Assembly: GCA_024345305.1 (NCBI GenBank)
Contig: BRON01000004.1
Location: 1,116,001-1,180,000 of the forward strand
Reading direction: 5' to 3'
Source: Mrakia gelida
Lineage: Eukaryota; Basidiomycota; Tremellomycetes; Cystofilobasidiales; Mrakiaceae
Length of the DNA stretch: 64,000 bases
Shown here: piece after piece, positions 54,269 through 64,000 of the stretch
How the letters are laid out: each line of letters begins with the position of its first letter
How positions within the stretch are numbered: position 1 is the first letter of the stretch
The notes under the pieces: model-generated
Database searches by the model: none
The model's input: the letters and a program-made list of their open reading frames with translations, nothing else
Told to the model about the DNA's origin: nothing
Position numbers and translations under genes: made by a program

Positions 54269-56940
54269 ATGTCCATTCGTCCGACTCTGTCTCTTAGGGG
54301 ATCTCTCAAGGGACTGAGCAACGTATCTCCAGCTTCCAAAGCTCTCGCTCGTGCTCGATCTGGCTCAGGTCCGTTCCTCTTCCTCGAAGGGCTGATGTTG
54401 AGCTCGACCTTCCTCCCCCCTCCCTTCCTTCTTCTCTCTTCCCCTCAGGCTGACCTTCCTACTTCTCTCGTTTCCCCCATTCTCAGCTTCTCAGATTCGC
54501 CGTCTATCCCTTTCCCCATCCCACCAACACAGCAACCACTCGAGTATTTCAGCGTCTCTACGATCATGCCATCCCTCCTCCTCCATCACCACCTCCCCTC
54601 TCCTCAGCCTTCGTTCTTCGTCCACCTCGTCGCCTCCCACACCCCCTTCACCTGAATCTTCGACCTCCTCTCTCGCGCCGATAACCGACATACCTATCGA
54701 CGGAGTACTGCTCTACCAGGGAAGGTTCGTTCATCCTTTCCCGCCCTCGATTCAGCCCTCCAAACTCGAGCTCACTCCCCTTTCATCAACTTCCTCCCGG
54801 CCTCTCCCAAACCCAGTGCATCAGAACCCTACGAGCTCAAACACGAGTCTGGTGGTCACTACACCTGTACCTGCAGCTCCTTCACCTTCCAAAAGGCCGC
54901 TCTCACCAAACGGACATGCAAACATCTCAAGGAGGTCCTCGGAGAGTCCTTTGAGTGGGAGAGGACGGGTGGTTGGACAGAGAAGGAGAAGAAGGTCGTG
55001 AAGGCGAAGGTGGCGAAGAAGGAGAAGGTGCATCTGATCTCTATCTGTTTTCGTTCGGGACCCTCGACTGACTTTGGACTTTTCGTTCGCAATCAGGTCT
55101 CTCCCTCCCGGTCGTCCGACGCGTCGCCTTCCACGTTGGAGGACCCTCCTGCTCTTCCTACTCGCACACCACCTAAGCTCTTGCTCGCTCAGAGTTACAA
55201 GTTCGATGCATCAGGTCCCGATCCTACGGGATACTGGATGAGCGAGAAGGTTCGTCTCCTCGTTCCCCTTGAGACTTCGACGCGTCTCGAGCCTTCCTTC
55301 TCGAAGCTGACCCTCTCGTCTTTTTCTCGATACTCAGCTCGATGGGATCCGAGGGTACTGGGACGGAAAGGTCCTCGTCTCTCGTATCGGAAACGTCTTC
55401 GCTGCTCCCGACTGGTTCCTGAACAGCGAGTCTTCTTCTTCTTCTTCTTCTTCTTCTACTCGCTTCGTTCTCCCTTCGTGTTCTGATCATCTCCCCACTC
55501 CTTTGCGCGAACAGAGTTCCCGAAGGACATGGATCTCGACGGAGAGATCTACCTCAGCAGAGGCGCTTTCTCGGAAACCAGCAGCGTCGTTCGCTCGTAC
55601 AGCTCTCCTCGGTGGAACGAGCTGATCTTCAAGGTTCGCTTCCTCTCTCTCGCTTCTCCCTCGCACCTCTCGAAGCTTGGCTGATTTTTTCTTCATTCAC
55701 CCTGACTCTGTTCCTCGCAGGCTTTCGACATCCCCTCTTCCAAGCTCCCCTTTGAAGGCCGCCTCGCCATCCTTCACGAACGATTCGGAGCGCCCACCGG
55801 ATCTCTGCTCGACGGAGGCGAGAACTCGCACTACGGGAACACTGAGGGACGACGAGATGCAGTGATCGAAGTCCTCGAACATGTGCGATGCGAGGGAAGG
55901 TGAGTCGTCGTTCGCCTCTGGTCGTCGGTCTCGAGTGAACGAAGCTGACTCGGATTTCCTCCTTTTTCGTTCGCCCTCTCAGGGATCACGTCACCGCCAT
56001 GCTCAAGGAAACCCAGCGCGTGAATGGAGAAGGTTTGATGCTTAGGAAGCCGAAGAGCCTTTATAAGAGGACTAGATCGACTGGTGAGTTAGAGAACGAC
56101 GACGACGAACTGAAGACGCGTCTGACTCTCGTTTCGCTCAATGCTTCGAGTCCAGATCTTCTCAAAGTCAAGGTCAGTCTTTCAGGGGTTTGGACTCAGT
56201 AATTCTATATCTGACTTCGACGCATATCGTGCTTCCTCTTTGGCAGACGTTCTTCGACGCCGAAGCAGTCCTCGAATCGTACGTCGCTGGAAAGGGCAAG
56301 TACACGGGGATCACAGGTTCCTTGAAGGTCAGTTCTACCATACCTCTCGTCTTTAGCACCGCCACTGACTCTCGGTCAATCCTCTCTCCCTCTCAGTGCA
56401 GAATGGCTTGGTGAGTCGCGCTCGCTCTCTTCCTTTCTTGTCTCGACGCGTCTGACCTTCTCGTCTCCCTCTTTCGCTTCCACCTCAGCGGCCGCACGTT
56501 CAGCGTGAGCTCATTCGCTTCTTTCGCTCTCGCTTGACTCATAAACTTATCTTGACACCTCCCTGTTGTGTCGTCTACTCTACAGGTCGGATCAGGTATG
56601 ACGGATCTCGAACGAAAGGACCCTCCTCCCATCGGCTCGCTCATCTCGTACAGGTTCTTCGAGCTCTCGAGAACCGGCATCCCTAGGTGAGTCTCGGTAG
56701 TTCAGTCCTTCTGCTTCGACCCAAGTTGACTGGCTCCCGACTCGCTTCCACAGGTTCCCGACGTTCGTTGGAGTCGCCGTCGGTTCGTTCTCGTCTCCCT
56801 TGTCGTTTGTGTTCTCCTCGACCCCTGTCCGACTGGACTGATTCTCACACCTAATCCCACTCTCCGTAGATAAAACTGGACCCAAGGACGCCGAGGTTCC
56901 CGTTCATAGGATTGCTGGCGACGCGGTCGAAGAGGTTTGA
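54269..56940 (+). CDS. SWIM-finger ATP-dependent DNA ligase (LigE/kinetoplastid-like), likely mitochondrial
   Basis: Predicted enzyme that seals nicks in DNA using ATP. Fifteen exons: 54269-54368, 54487-54724, 54817-55027, 55097-55249, 55338-55425, 55515-55633, 55721-55899, 55983-56083, 56156-56172, 56247-56327, 56397-56410, 56489-56504, 56586-56686, 56754-56782, 56870-56940; total 1518 nt, 505 aa. The first ~35 residues are Arg/Ser-rich without acids, like a mitochondrial presequence. A SWIM zinc finger follows (HYTCTCSSFTFQKAAL, then CKH). The ligase core starts with motif I, WMSEKLDGIRGYWDGK, where Lys takes the AMP. Then come FPKDMDLDGEIY (motif III type), GEGLMLRKPKSLY (motif IV), LLKVKTFFDAEA (motif V) and a small OB-like end. 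No BRCT or large N-terminal domain exists. Intron 5 seems to use a GC donor and exons 9, 11 and 12 are 14-17 nt. Confidence 0.9.
55431..55457 (+). repeat. TTC trinucleotide repeat in a ligase intron
   Basis: About nine TTC/TCT units lie just after the GC donor of intron 5 of the ligase gene. If the intron were retained, the run would be read in frame as serine. Length may vary among strains. Confidence 0.7.
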
Positions 56941-57389
56941 GCGTCGCGAGTTGGTGAGCGTCCGTCTCTCGACTTTCGTTCCTTTTTCCTTGTCTCTAAA
57001 CTGACTCGCATGTCATCCCTTCTTCTAGGCACTCTATCCTCCTTCTGCTTGCTTCGAAGCGAGCTGTTTTTTCTGCCTTTCCGAGTTGGAGAGCGAAGTA
57101 TCCGACGCGTCGAAGCTCGTTCCATCTCTAGATTTCTTCTCGATCTCGATGCCCCCCTTCTGACCTTCGATAACAGCAAACTAGCCTCTGCTCTGCTGGG
57201 CCCACCTCGTTACCTTCTACTCGGAGACATCAATACTGAGAAAAACACACTGCGCTCTCAGCTCGTCCCTCCCTCCTCCTCCTCACCGGTGACTTCGAGC
57301 TCACATCCCAACGACCAGCATCGACCCAAACCCAAAAGCCACTCTCTCTCCAACTCTCCTACCCACTTACACGCCCTCCCTCAGCATCC
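56941..57389 (+). other. Ligase 3' region with a likely 3' UTR intron
   Basis: Fourteen bases after the ligase stop, a GTGAGC donor (56955) is followed by an AACTGACTCGC branch (about 57000) and a TTCTAG acceptor (57030). This reads as an intron in the 3' untranslated region. A GACGCGTC palindrome is at about 57104. The rest leads to the promoter of the SPT small-subunit-like gene. I see no coding gene. Confidence 0.45.
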
Positions 57390-57901
57390 ATGACCTTTCC
57401 CCATCGCCCACCTCCTCCTGGCCCTCGACGATTCATCTGGCGTCAACGGATCTGGTTTGAATCGACCTTCGGACTCGCCATGCTCGATACTTGGGAGATC
57501 ATCATGGTTTGTGAGTGAAACGACGCTTTCTTTTCATCTCATCACCATCTTGGGACTCTCCTTCTCTACTTCGCTGTGGAAGCTGAGAAGGGGGAGGGAG
57601 CAGAGCGAACGAGAGAGAGAGAGACTCTCGATTGAACGAAGCTGACGTCCCTCCCTTCCTCCTTCCTCCTTTTTCCCTTCCTTTGATCGCAGACTCCATC
57701 CTGGTCTTCTTCACCTCCTTCCTCCTCCTCTCAATCTACTACTACCTCCCCACGCACGTCTCCTTCCTCCGTCGCCGAGCGGCCTACTACATCACAGGGG
57801 ACGAGTCGTCCTCCTTACTCGGAGAGGCAGGAGCGAAGCTCTTGCTGGATCTGTTCTCGGGATCGAAGGAGGCCTCGCCGGCGGTCAAGTCGGAGCTGTA
57901 G
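57390..57901 (+). CDS. Small subunit of serine palmitoyltransferase-like protein
   Basis: Two exons, 57390-57510 and 57693-57901, give 109 aa. After a basic Pro/Arg-rich leader (PHRPPPPGPRRF) come two hydrophobic segments. The text LAMLDTWEIIMVYSILVFF, then LPTHVSFL, fits the ssSPT/SPTSSA family, whose hallmark is a Trp-Glu pair before a membrane helix and a Pro-x-His after it. Such subunits activate serine palmitoyltransferase, the first enzyme of sphingolipid synthesis, in the ER. The C-terminal ~45 residues are soluble and extra to animal members. The intron has a GAAGCTGACG branch. Family match is good; the function is by homology only. Confidence 0.82.
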
Positions 57902-58437
57902 GTGCGGAGGGAAGGCTGGGTCTTCTTGGAACATGGGAGGGGGGAGTCGAGGAGGTGATGGAGGGAGGAAAGGGAGGGAGGAAGGAGGGGAAGGGGAGAA
58001 GGAGGGAACGTTGAGCTCAGCCCGCCCGCCGGGCGTGTTCTCGTCTCGTCTCTCCCCTTCGACGATCACTCAATCTATACCTACTTACGTACTAACCACC
58101 TTAATATGTGCACGACTATCGTCCGCGTCGAGCAGAACGGAGAGGGGGGTCATAAATCGTTAAGAGAGAAAGACTGGTGGTAAAAAGAGAAGCGAGCGTC
58201 GAGCGCTGGGTGACACGAAGTTGGCGAAGGGCGAAATCTCGTCGAGAGCTTGATATGAAGGGAAGAGAAGAACGAAAACACGAAGGGAGAAGATAGAGAG
58301 GGGGTGTGAATGTGATGGGTGTGTGTGGTGGAGGTACGCTAAGAAGATGAAGACGAAGAAGGAAGAAAAGACACGACGAAACGAAACGAAATCAAAACGA
58401 AAACACTACTGCTGCTGCTACTGCTCGCTCCTCCTCC
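57902..58437. other. Convergent intergenic region
   Basis: Between the SPT-like gene (+) and the CDCA7-type gene (-). Purine-rich + strand with GGGAGG and GAAGA units; an AAACGAAACGAAATCAAAACG stretch lies near 58379-58400 and CTGCTGCTGCTACTGCTC near 58410-58427. It should hold both 3' ends. No gene supported. Confidence 0.45.
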
Positions 58438-61400
58438 TCAAGCCAAGGTCGCTCCTGTGATCATGCTGCGGTACTCCTCTCCGAGGGCTCCTTCCGAGTC
58501 CCAAGGGACGGCAGGAAGAAGCGGGATCGTCGACGAGGATTCGAAGATGGGAGGGAGAGGCGTGGCGGATCCTTCTCGGAACGACAAGGACGGTCCTCCT
58601 CCATCGTCGACGTCCTCCATGCGTTGGTCGGGAGTGGTTTGATTGGTTGATTGAGGGGAGAAGCAGCCTGGCTCATCGCTCGAGTAGAGGAGAGAAGGGA
58701 GAGGCGCGTCGGGGTTGGGGAGGGAGGAAGGCGTCGTCGCGGGTGGGAAGACGGAGTTCGACGTCGAGGCCAAGGGCGACGATGGGAAGAGGTGGTTGGG
58801 TTGCTTAGGTTCCGAGAGGTAGGGTACCGTTGCGTCGTCGTCGGGTTCCCATTTGATCCTCATCTCCTCGTCCGTCATGTCCGAGAACGACTTGGGTCCG
58901 AGCGAGAGCTTCGTAGGCGATTCGAATCGGTTCGCCGAAAGCTGTTGGAAGGTTGGAGGTGGTGGTGGCACGAGAGGTTCGGGCTCGTCCTCCTCCTCGT
59001 CCTCTGCTTCGTCGGTAGGGAGGTGAGGGTAGAGGAAGGACGGGACGTCCTCGAGGTGTTGAGTCGAGACCACGGCGTCTTGCTCGTCGTCGATGGTGAC
59101 CTCCGGCTCTGGTTCGGGTTCGGGATCCTCGGGATCGGAGTGGTAGGAGTCGACTGTTTCGCCATCGCTGAGAATAAGGAGGGACGAGGAGGGAGAACAG
59201 GTCAGACCGAGACGCGACTTTGACGAAAGCAAACGGACGCGAAGGCAAAGTACTCACGAATCGACCGTCTTCCCCTTCCCCTTCCGAGCTCCGTTCTCAC
59301 CGACGAGGGAAGCGAGATCCACCTCGGCATCTCCGCCCTTCAACCTTCCAAAGAGCCGTCCAGGTCGTTCCGACTCGACGATCGTCGTCCTCGTCTGCCT
59401 CGCCTCGACGCCCGACTCGAGCTCCGTCGACTCTCTCCTCCCATCCTTCTCCCGCATCCTCTTCGAGACAGCATCGAGCATCCCCTGCATATCCTCCAAT
59501 CCCTCGATCATCGACCACGCAGCTTGTCCTCCAGCTTCCTCGACCTTGGAATCCAGGAGGGCCATGATCGAGAGGTCCGTTCCGTGGACGGCTCCAGCGA
59601 GGTAGCATCGAATCTGGACTCCCCTGAACGCTCCGGCTCGTCCTCGGTACCCCTTCTTGTTGAGGCAGAGCGAGCAGTTGCAGAAGCCATGGCAGGTGGG
59701 CTGATGGAGAGGGAAAAGAGGGAAGGAGGAGACGGGAGGCGTCAGCTTTCGTCGAGCGACTCGTCCTTTCTCGTCGAGGGAGATGAGGGAATGGATACTC
59801 ACACAGCTGAAGGTTTCGAGGTCCATGTCTTCAAATGTCAAGCCGTACCTGTCAAAGGATACGAACAAACGGCGTGAGTTGCGAATTCAAGGTCTTGGGT
59901 GAAACGACGCGCGAGAAACTGACCTCGAAGCTAGACACGGTTTGCAGTATCGAAGCTCGCAGTCGATGCAGGTGGCTTTGGGATGAAGGGTCCCTCGTCG
60001 ACATTGATGGCAAGACGTTGCTCCGGGCTGGAGAAGAAGAGAAGATAAGGAAAAATTAAACTCGTCAGGACAGCTGCGAATCAACGAAGACGTGACGAAT
60101 CCGTCGACTTACAGGGTAAGAAGCATTGAATCGATTGGACGATTTACGTCTAGGTTTCGACTTGGGTTGCGTGTCTGGTAGTGGTTGGGAGGGGAGGAGT
60201 GAGGTCGAGGCGGAAGCGACGCTCGGGTTCTGGCCAGCGCAGAGTCGGAGAAAGCGAGAAAGATGAAGAGATCGTCAGCGAGACCCGAATATTTGCCCGC
60301 GTCGACAAAAAGCAGCGAATTTATGTGGAAAACTCACGTCTTCATCGCTGTTCTCGCCATAGAAAGTCTTCTTCTTGGAGATCCTCCCCGTCCTCGACAT
60401 CGCACCTTCCGTCTCCCCTCGCGGCCTCATCTCCTCGTCGACCTCCATCGCATCTCCTCCCTCTTCGCTCCTCCCAGTGGTGAATGACTTCTTCCTCGGT
60501 CGATCCTTGAAGGCTCCTCGCGAGAAGGGCTGGAAGAGCACGACCTCTCCACCCTCGTCGTCGTCGTCGTTCGAATCCATCGCCGTCTCGTCGACCTTCG
60601 GTGATGGCTGAACGAGGTCCAGCTCCTGCTCGACCTCCATCGGCGAGGATCCCTCCTCCGCAACCTCCTCCGTACACGAAGACGAGGCGAGTGGGAGGTA
60701 AGGAACGAGTTGGGTGAAGCCAGTTTCGTTCGTGACGAGCGAGTACTGAGTTTCGTCGATTGGGTCTCCTCGAGGATCCGTTCGGAGGTAGTGATCCTCG
60801 ACTTGAAGAAGATGTATCGAGAGCTCTGGGCTGACTTGGATCTCGATGAGGGCGATGGAGGAAGGGCGAGTTTTGCGAGCGGTGGGAGGTCGTTTGGGTT
60901 CCGAGGGTGGTGGGTCGTAGGTTGAAGAGGAGAGTGGGGATAGAACGATGATGTCGGATGAGTCGCTATCGTGAGAGACAGAGGATTCGGGAGCGTACTA
61001 AGATGATAAAATGGGGATTCGTCAGTAGAGGATCGCGGGTGGGGAAAGGGAAGAGTCGCGCGAGAAGAAAAAGGAGGGACGAGACTCACGCGAGTCGTTT
61101 CCCTTTCCATGTCGTCCTCGTACGAAGAGTCAGATCGAGGAGCGTGCTGTTGAACGATGAAAGAGAAGAGTCAGCGATCTCATCCGAGTGTAAAAGCGAA
61201 GACGAACAGATAGCTGAACTGACATTCAAGCTCTCCTTCCTCTTCGTCTTCCTCGAGTAGATGCCCGTCTCCTTCCCCTTCCTACTCCTCTCCCGCAAGC
61301 GAAAACCCTGCTCCTCGTTCTCCGAGCCCATGTTGACATCTTCATCTCCACCCAGGTCCACGTAGACATCGTCGTCTTCGTCGTAGCGATCGCTCTCCTC

Positions 61401-63609
61401 GTCGTCTCCCTCGTCGTCTCCCTCGTCCTCGTCCTCGACCTCGATGAGCTCCGACGAGCTTCTCGAACGAGAAGCACTTTTAGGAGCTTCCTCCTCCTCC
61501 TCCTCCTCGTCCAGCACGGCTCTCCCCTTCCCTTTAGCCTTCCTGCGACGAAGCGTCTCCTCATCCTCTTGTTCCTCCTCGTCCTCCTCCTCCGTATCCT
61601 CGATAACGATGACCTCTCTTCCCTTTCCCTTGTCTCTCCTCCTTCGGTCTCGTTCGGCCAGCTCGGGATGCTCGGGAACGAGAACGTAGGCGAAGTAGTG
61701 AACTCCTGAGACGGCTCTTGAGTAGGAGACGGTCGAGCCGGCGTCGCTGTGGTCGCTGAGCGAGGGAGAGGCGGACGCGACGCGTTTGGGTTGAGCTGGG
61801 ACCGATCTCCTTCGAAGGTCTGCGGGGATGGCGATGCGGATAGGTATCGAGGTGGAGGAAGAGGCGACGGCGTTTCGACTTGGTTTGGGTTTGGGGGCGC
61901 TGGAGGAGGGGAGGGTGCTTCGTCGTTTGGAGGAGGAGGGTTGAGGGAGGTCGAGGGCGGTGGTGGAGTCGGACGCGATGGTGAGTCGACGTTTGGCTGG
62001 TGACGACCTCGTGGAGTAGACCTTCGGGGGGAGAGCCCGTTTTCTCGACGAGGGAGGAGCTGCGGGTTCTGCTGATGATCTTGCTGGGGAGTCCTCGGCG
62101 CCGAAGAGGTCGAAGGGTTCCTGGTCGAGTTCTGGGTCTGGACTCGCGAAGCGGAGGATCTGCTCGACTGAGCATCGAGAACTTGGGATTCGCTTTGGAC
62201 AAGTGTAGACGGAGGAGTTGATGGGGAAGGTAGGATACTGGAGGAGTAAAGAGATCGAAGATCAGTCATCTGCGAGAGGAGGGAGGAAGCGAGCTCGAAA
62301 GGAGGGAGGCGAAGAGGGAGGCGAAGAGGGAGGAGGCAGGAAAACTTACGCAGTGCTTCTTCGTGAGGAGCTGATCCGTCCACTCGTTGATGTCGTCGAA
62401 GTCGTCTGCAGAGTAGGATGAAAAGCCAGCGGAAATGATCAGCTCTCGAGTTTTCGAGCGAGAAAAGAAGAGAGGCAACTCACCCTCCAGACGCATCTGC
62501 GTCTCCTCCTCCTCGATGGCCGCCAATCTTCGACGCTCCAGCTCCTCAGGACTTGGTTCCGACTCGGCCTCAGAGTACTCTTGTTCCACTTCTCCTTCGC
62601 CTTCGTCCTCCTGCTCAGCCTCGACGATCAACACATCCTCGTCGTCGTCGTCGTCTTGCTCCGTTCCCCTGCCTTCCGCAACATCCCCAGCCTCCAGCAC
62701 ATCACTACCAGCTTCGACCGACGAGTTGAGAGATGGGCTACTCGATAGAGCGGTTGCCTCTTCGACTGCCTTTCGGATGTTCGAGTTACGAGCGCGAGCG
62801 GCTCTCGAGGAAGACGCGACCTCGACCTCGACGTTGTTGTCGGCGCGTGCGGGAGACGCTGGATTGAGACCGAGAGGGGAGTTGGCGTCGTTGGACGTGG
62901 GAGTAGGGTATGGTTGATGAGTGGAAGAGGAGGAGAGGGAGGAGGAGGAAGAGGTGGCGCGTTTGGAGGATGAAGCGAGAGGTGGGGAAGGTCGGAGGGA
63001 GGAGCGGTTGAGCTTCGAGGGAAGACGCTTGAGGGAGGAGGAAGAGGAGGAAGGGATGGCGGATCCTGATGCTTTTGATGAGGAGGGATGGGCAGGGGAT
63101 TCGTTTGAGATGGGTTTGGAGAGGGATCGTCGAGTTGATCGAGATGGTCCAGCTTGGGAAGAGGTCGAAGGTCGAGGTGACTCGGAGGAGGAAGCTCGCC
63201 AACTTGCTCCCTCCTCCCTTGCTTCCCTCTCCTCCTCGGCTCTGGCAGGGCTGACCCTCTCCTCTGCTACACTCGAACCTCTGCCGTCTCGAAGGGATGA
63301 TCGTCTCGAAGAGGTTGATGCTCTCGAGCTGGCCGTATCTTGAGAAGCTGATCCTTCCTCGGGAAGGAGGTTCTGAGTCCAGGCGGAAGACGTGGAGGTG
63401 GATGAGGCCGTGTTCGCTGCTGAGAGTCTGGAGTGACGAGTGACTCGAGCGAGGGGATCCTGTTGTTGGGTATCTGGGTGCTGATCTGAATTTGGATTTG
63501 AAGGACGTTGTGGTGATGGGGGTCTGTTGTTGGAGGGAGGAGGGAGTTTGGATGGAGCTGAAGAGGGAGCTCGTCCCTTTCCCTTTGGTGGATTATCCGG
63601 TTTGACCAT
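58438..63609 (-). CDS. Large disordered protein with CDCA7-type zinc finger (zf-4CXXC_R1)
   Basis: Nuclear, chromatin-linked protein by domain. Ten exons: 63609-62484, 62405-62350, 62237-61224, 61146-61090, 60997-60338, 60229-60113, 60027-59924, 59848-59803, 59700-59258, 59167-58438, total 4353 nt, 1450 aa. The first 700 residues are disordered, Ser/Pro-rich with acidic runs (DDDDDEDVLIVEAEQEDEGE) and nuclear-type basic patches. Near residue 990 begins the zinc finger of CDCA7 proteins: TSCHQCRRGTLHPKATCIDC, then ELRYCKPCLASRYG, CPTCHGFCNCSLCLNKKGY. All expected CXXC pairs and the R-Y-G motif are present and span four exons. CDCA7 proteins partner the HELLS remodeller and support DNA methylation. 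Only this domain is recognisable. A conserved-looking acidic region (DDFDDINEW) sits near 375. The intron after the finger's first half is GTCAGT. Confidence 0.9.
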
Positions 63610-64000
63610 CGTCCACGAGGGAGAGAGGGGAGAACGTAGAGGCTCGTATGCTGGGGCTCAGGTCCGGTATCGAAAGAGCTAAGAGAGGAAGGTTGGGAGA
63701 TGGGAAGGGAGGGAACGTCGGAGCTGCGAGGAAGGAAGCGAGGAAACGAGGGTCAGCTCTCTGTCTCCGTCCGTTCAGTGCCTTCAACTCTACGACGCTG
63801 TAACAGACGCCCCAGCAGTCTCCAAGGTACCCTTCATCTTCCCTGAAGAAGCCGCCTCTCCAGTATAGAGGCGGAACGAGAAGCAGCTCGACCCGTCGAA
63901 CGGGAGGTGACCTCGCCCTTCCTTCCCTAAAGCTCCTTCTCCTCTTCCCTTATACCATTTCTCTTGTTTCTCGTCGTACTCACTTCTTAGTATGCTTCTT
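63610..64000. other. Upstream region of the CDCA7-type gene, window edge
   Basis: Minus-strand sequence before the start is C/T-rich and includes a possible leader intron (AGCTGACCC branch near 63750). The right end is cut by the window. No gene supported. Confidence 0.4.

Overview
This window is nuclear DNA of a fungus, most likely a basidiomycete yeast of the Microbotryomycetes (Rhodotorula / Rhodosporidium / Sporobolomyces-like). I infer this from the sequence alone. Genes lie close together on both strands and carry many short introns (mostly 60-180 nt). Introns start with GTGAGT, GTTCGT or GTCAGT and end in YAG, with a CTGAC branch motif about 25-45 nt before the end. Coding regions are C-ending and rich in CGA arginine codons. 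Every recognisable protein is a eukaryotic or fungal housekeeping type. I found no tRNA, rRNA, transposon or CRISPR that I could support. Exon joins below were worked out by hand. For nearly every gene the summed exon lengths divide by three and family motifs read through the joins.

Layout, left to right: GPN-loop GTPase 1/Npa3 (+, 610-2634); an unrecognised protein (+, 2998-4414); Vps62-like secreted protein (-, 4780-7268); DUF1769 copy A (-, 7686-9112); a DUF1752 GATA-factor-like regulator without a visible zinc finger (+, 10043-13511); RNA polymerase I largest subunit (+, 13950-20871); DUF1769 copy B (+, 21346-22963); a spliced reading frame below NAA38 (-, 22979-23609); NAA38 (-, 23610-24046); rRNA methyltransferase BMT2 (+, 24232-25596); a Bni4-like disordered protein (-, 26505-30080); rhodanese (-, 31480-32341); ATO-family acetate transporter (-, 33653-35275); Dug2 WD40-M20 peptidase (-, 36110-40853); small coiled-coil protein, perhaps Med9 (+, 42245-42796); ZNG1/CobW GTPase (-, 43004-44966); DnaJ protein JJJ1 (+, 45083-47870); L-type cyclin (-, 47964-49266); two tandem F-box-like paralogues (+, 49493-50393 and 51052-51908); MYND-finger protein (-, 52579-54121); SWIM-finger ATP-dependent DNA ligase of the small LigE/kinetoplastid type (+, 54269-56940); SPT small-subunit-like membrane protein (+, 57390-57901); CDCA7-type zinc-finger protein (-, 58438-63609).

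The genes are independent transcription units, not operons. Several share short divergent promoters: NAA38/BMT2 (185 bp), ZNG1/JJJ1 (116 bp) and MYND/ligase (147 bp). A ribosome and nascent-protein theme recurs (Pol I subunit, Pol II assembly GTPase, rRNA methylase, NatC subunit, JJJ1, ZNG1). Any co-regulation is only inferred.

The most unusual signals are: a mitochondrial-looking SWIM plus DNA ligase gene built partly from 14-17 nt exons; a possible 3-nt exon in the DUF1752 gene; GC-AG introns in two genes; an inverted DUF1769 pair sharing all seven intron positions; a recurring palindrome GACGCGTC in about twenty introns; a spliced open reading frame after the NAA38 stop; and an ATGA stop/start overlap ahead of the unrecognised gene.
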